Assembly: GCA_021159805.1 (NCBI GenBank)
Contig: JAGHDT010000522.1
Coordinates: 1 to 6,510 of the forward strand
Source of the DNA: Anaerolineae bacterium
GTDB taxonomy: Bacteria > Chloroflexota > Anaerolineae > B4-G1 > SLSP01
Length of the DNA: 6,510 nucleotides
Direction: 5' to 3'
The first letter of the stretch is position 1. Every line of letters begins with the position of its first letter. The notes below the pieces were generated by a model, which was given only the letters and a program-made list of their open reading frames with translations, was not told the DNA's origin and ran no database searches. A program made the position numbers and the translations under genes. Below are positions 6,150 through 6,510 of this stretch, piece by piece.

Positions 6150-6510
6150 CAGAGGGGGCGAACACGACAGCCCGTCCCCGAAGGGGAGTTCGCCGCTGCG
6201 TGGAGTGGGTGCTGCGGACGCAAACTAACAGTTTGCGCTACGCAGAGGGAACGGGCACGACGGCCCGTCCCCGAAGGGGAGTTCGCCGCTGCGTGGAGTG
6301 GATGCTGCGGACGCAAACTAACAGTTTGCGCTACGCAGAGGGGGCGAATACGACAGCCCGTCCCCGAAGGGGAGTTCGCTGCTACGTGGAGTGGATGCTG
6401 CGGACGCAAACTAGCAGTTTGCGCTACGCAGAGGGGGCGAACACGACGGCCCGTCCCCGAAGGGAAGTTCGCCGCTGCGTGGAGTGGGTGCTGCGGACGC
6501 AAACTAACAG
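6150..6510. repeat. Tandem array of a 93-bp repeat, running off the window
   Basis: Units start at 6150, 6243, 6336 and 6429, an exact 93-bp period. Three units are complete and the fourth is cut at its base 82 by the window end, so the true copy number is unknown. The units align without any insertion or deletion, and all differences I find are transitions (G/A or C/T). Each unit begins CAGAGGG, has TCCCC-GAA-GGGGA (one mismatch in unit 4), an inner GTTCGC(C/T), GTGGAGTGG, and ends with the palindrome CGCAAACT-AAC-AGTTTGCG then CTACG. The left edge is sharp: similarity stops at 6149. Because 93 is a multiple of three, frames stay in register across units; the - strand is open from the right edge to 6146 as a 31-residue periodic peptide. 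I consider that reading probably incidental. Confidence 0.95.
6219..6423. repeat. REP-like palindromes, one per 93-bp unit
   Basis: CGCAAACT-AAC-AGTTTGCG is a perfect 8-bp stem with a 3-nt loop at 6219-6237 and 6312-6330. At 6405-6423 the loop is AGC and the stem is unchanged. A fourth copy begins at 6498 and is cut by the window end. The stem is identical in all complete copies and the only change falls in the loop, which fits selection for or copying of the hairpin. The function is unknown. Confidence 0.85.

Noticed and set aside
6150..6510. CRISPR array
   Set aside because: The whole 93-bp unit repeats, including what would be spacers. There are no unique spacers between short conserved repeats and no cas gene in the window.
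6146..6510. Minus-strand gene encoding a 31-residue repeat protein (AQTVSLRPQHPLHAAANSP type)
   Set aside because: The open frame follows automatically from a repeat period divisible by three without stops. No Shine-Dalgarno site or start can be seen, and the palindromes explain the conservation.

Overview
This window is the 3' part of a division and cell wall (dcw) cluster, all on the + strand. In order it holds the end of murB, then ddl, ftsQ, ftsA and ftsZ, followed by a small membrane protein gene of the DUF1622 family and about 0.9 kb without a convincing gene. That last stretch ends in a tandem array of 93-bp repeats that runs off the right edge.

The organism is a bacterium with GC-rich DNA and good Shine-Dalgarno sites. 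The order murB-ddl-ftsQ-ftsA-ftsZ, the compact FtsQ with a single POTRA-type domain, and the FtsZ sequence fit a Chloroflexota-like or related deep-branching lineage. This placement rests on recalled gene order and general sequence character, not on a search, so it is tentative.

Positions 1-3684 form a tight block. Gaps are 36 bp (murB-ddl), 128 bp (ddl-ftsQ) and 10 bp (ftsQ-ftsA). MurB and Ddl make UDP-MurNAc and the D-Ala-D-Ala dipeptide for peptidoglycan precursors. FtsQ is the membrane-anchored divisome scaffold, FtsA the actin-like membrane tether, and FtsZ the tubulin-like ring GTPase. The C-terminal tail of FtsZ (IPAFLRRR) and the C-terminal amphipathic helix of FtsA are both visible, so the FtsZ-FtsA-membrane tethering chain looks intact. 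ftsZ has its own 237-bp leader and may be expressed partly independently of ftsA.

Positions 5011-5241 contain a 12-bp RNA hairpin and, overlapping it, a perfect 13-bp palindrome lying just upstream of a possible extended -10 element. The DUF1622 gene follows. Positions 5629-6149 hold several inverted repeats, including a perfect 12-bp stem, and a long + frame broken by one TGA. Positions 6150-6510 are four copies (the last cut off) of a repeat with an exact 93-bp period. Each complete copy contains an 8-bp REP-like palindrome and a second nested hairpin, and every difference between copies is a transition.

I found no clear new defence, mobile or biosynthetic system. The most unusual material is the repeat array and the structured spacer before it.
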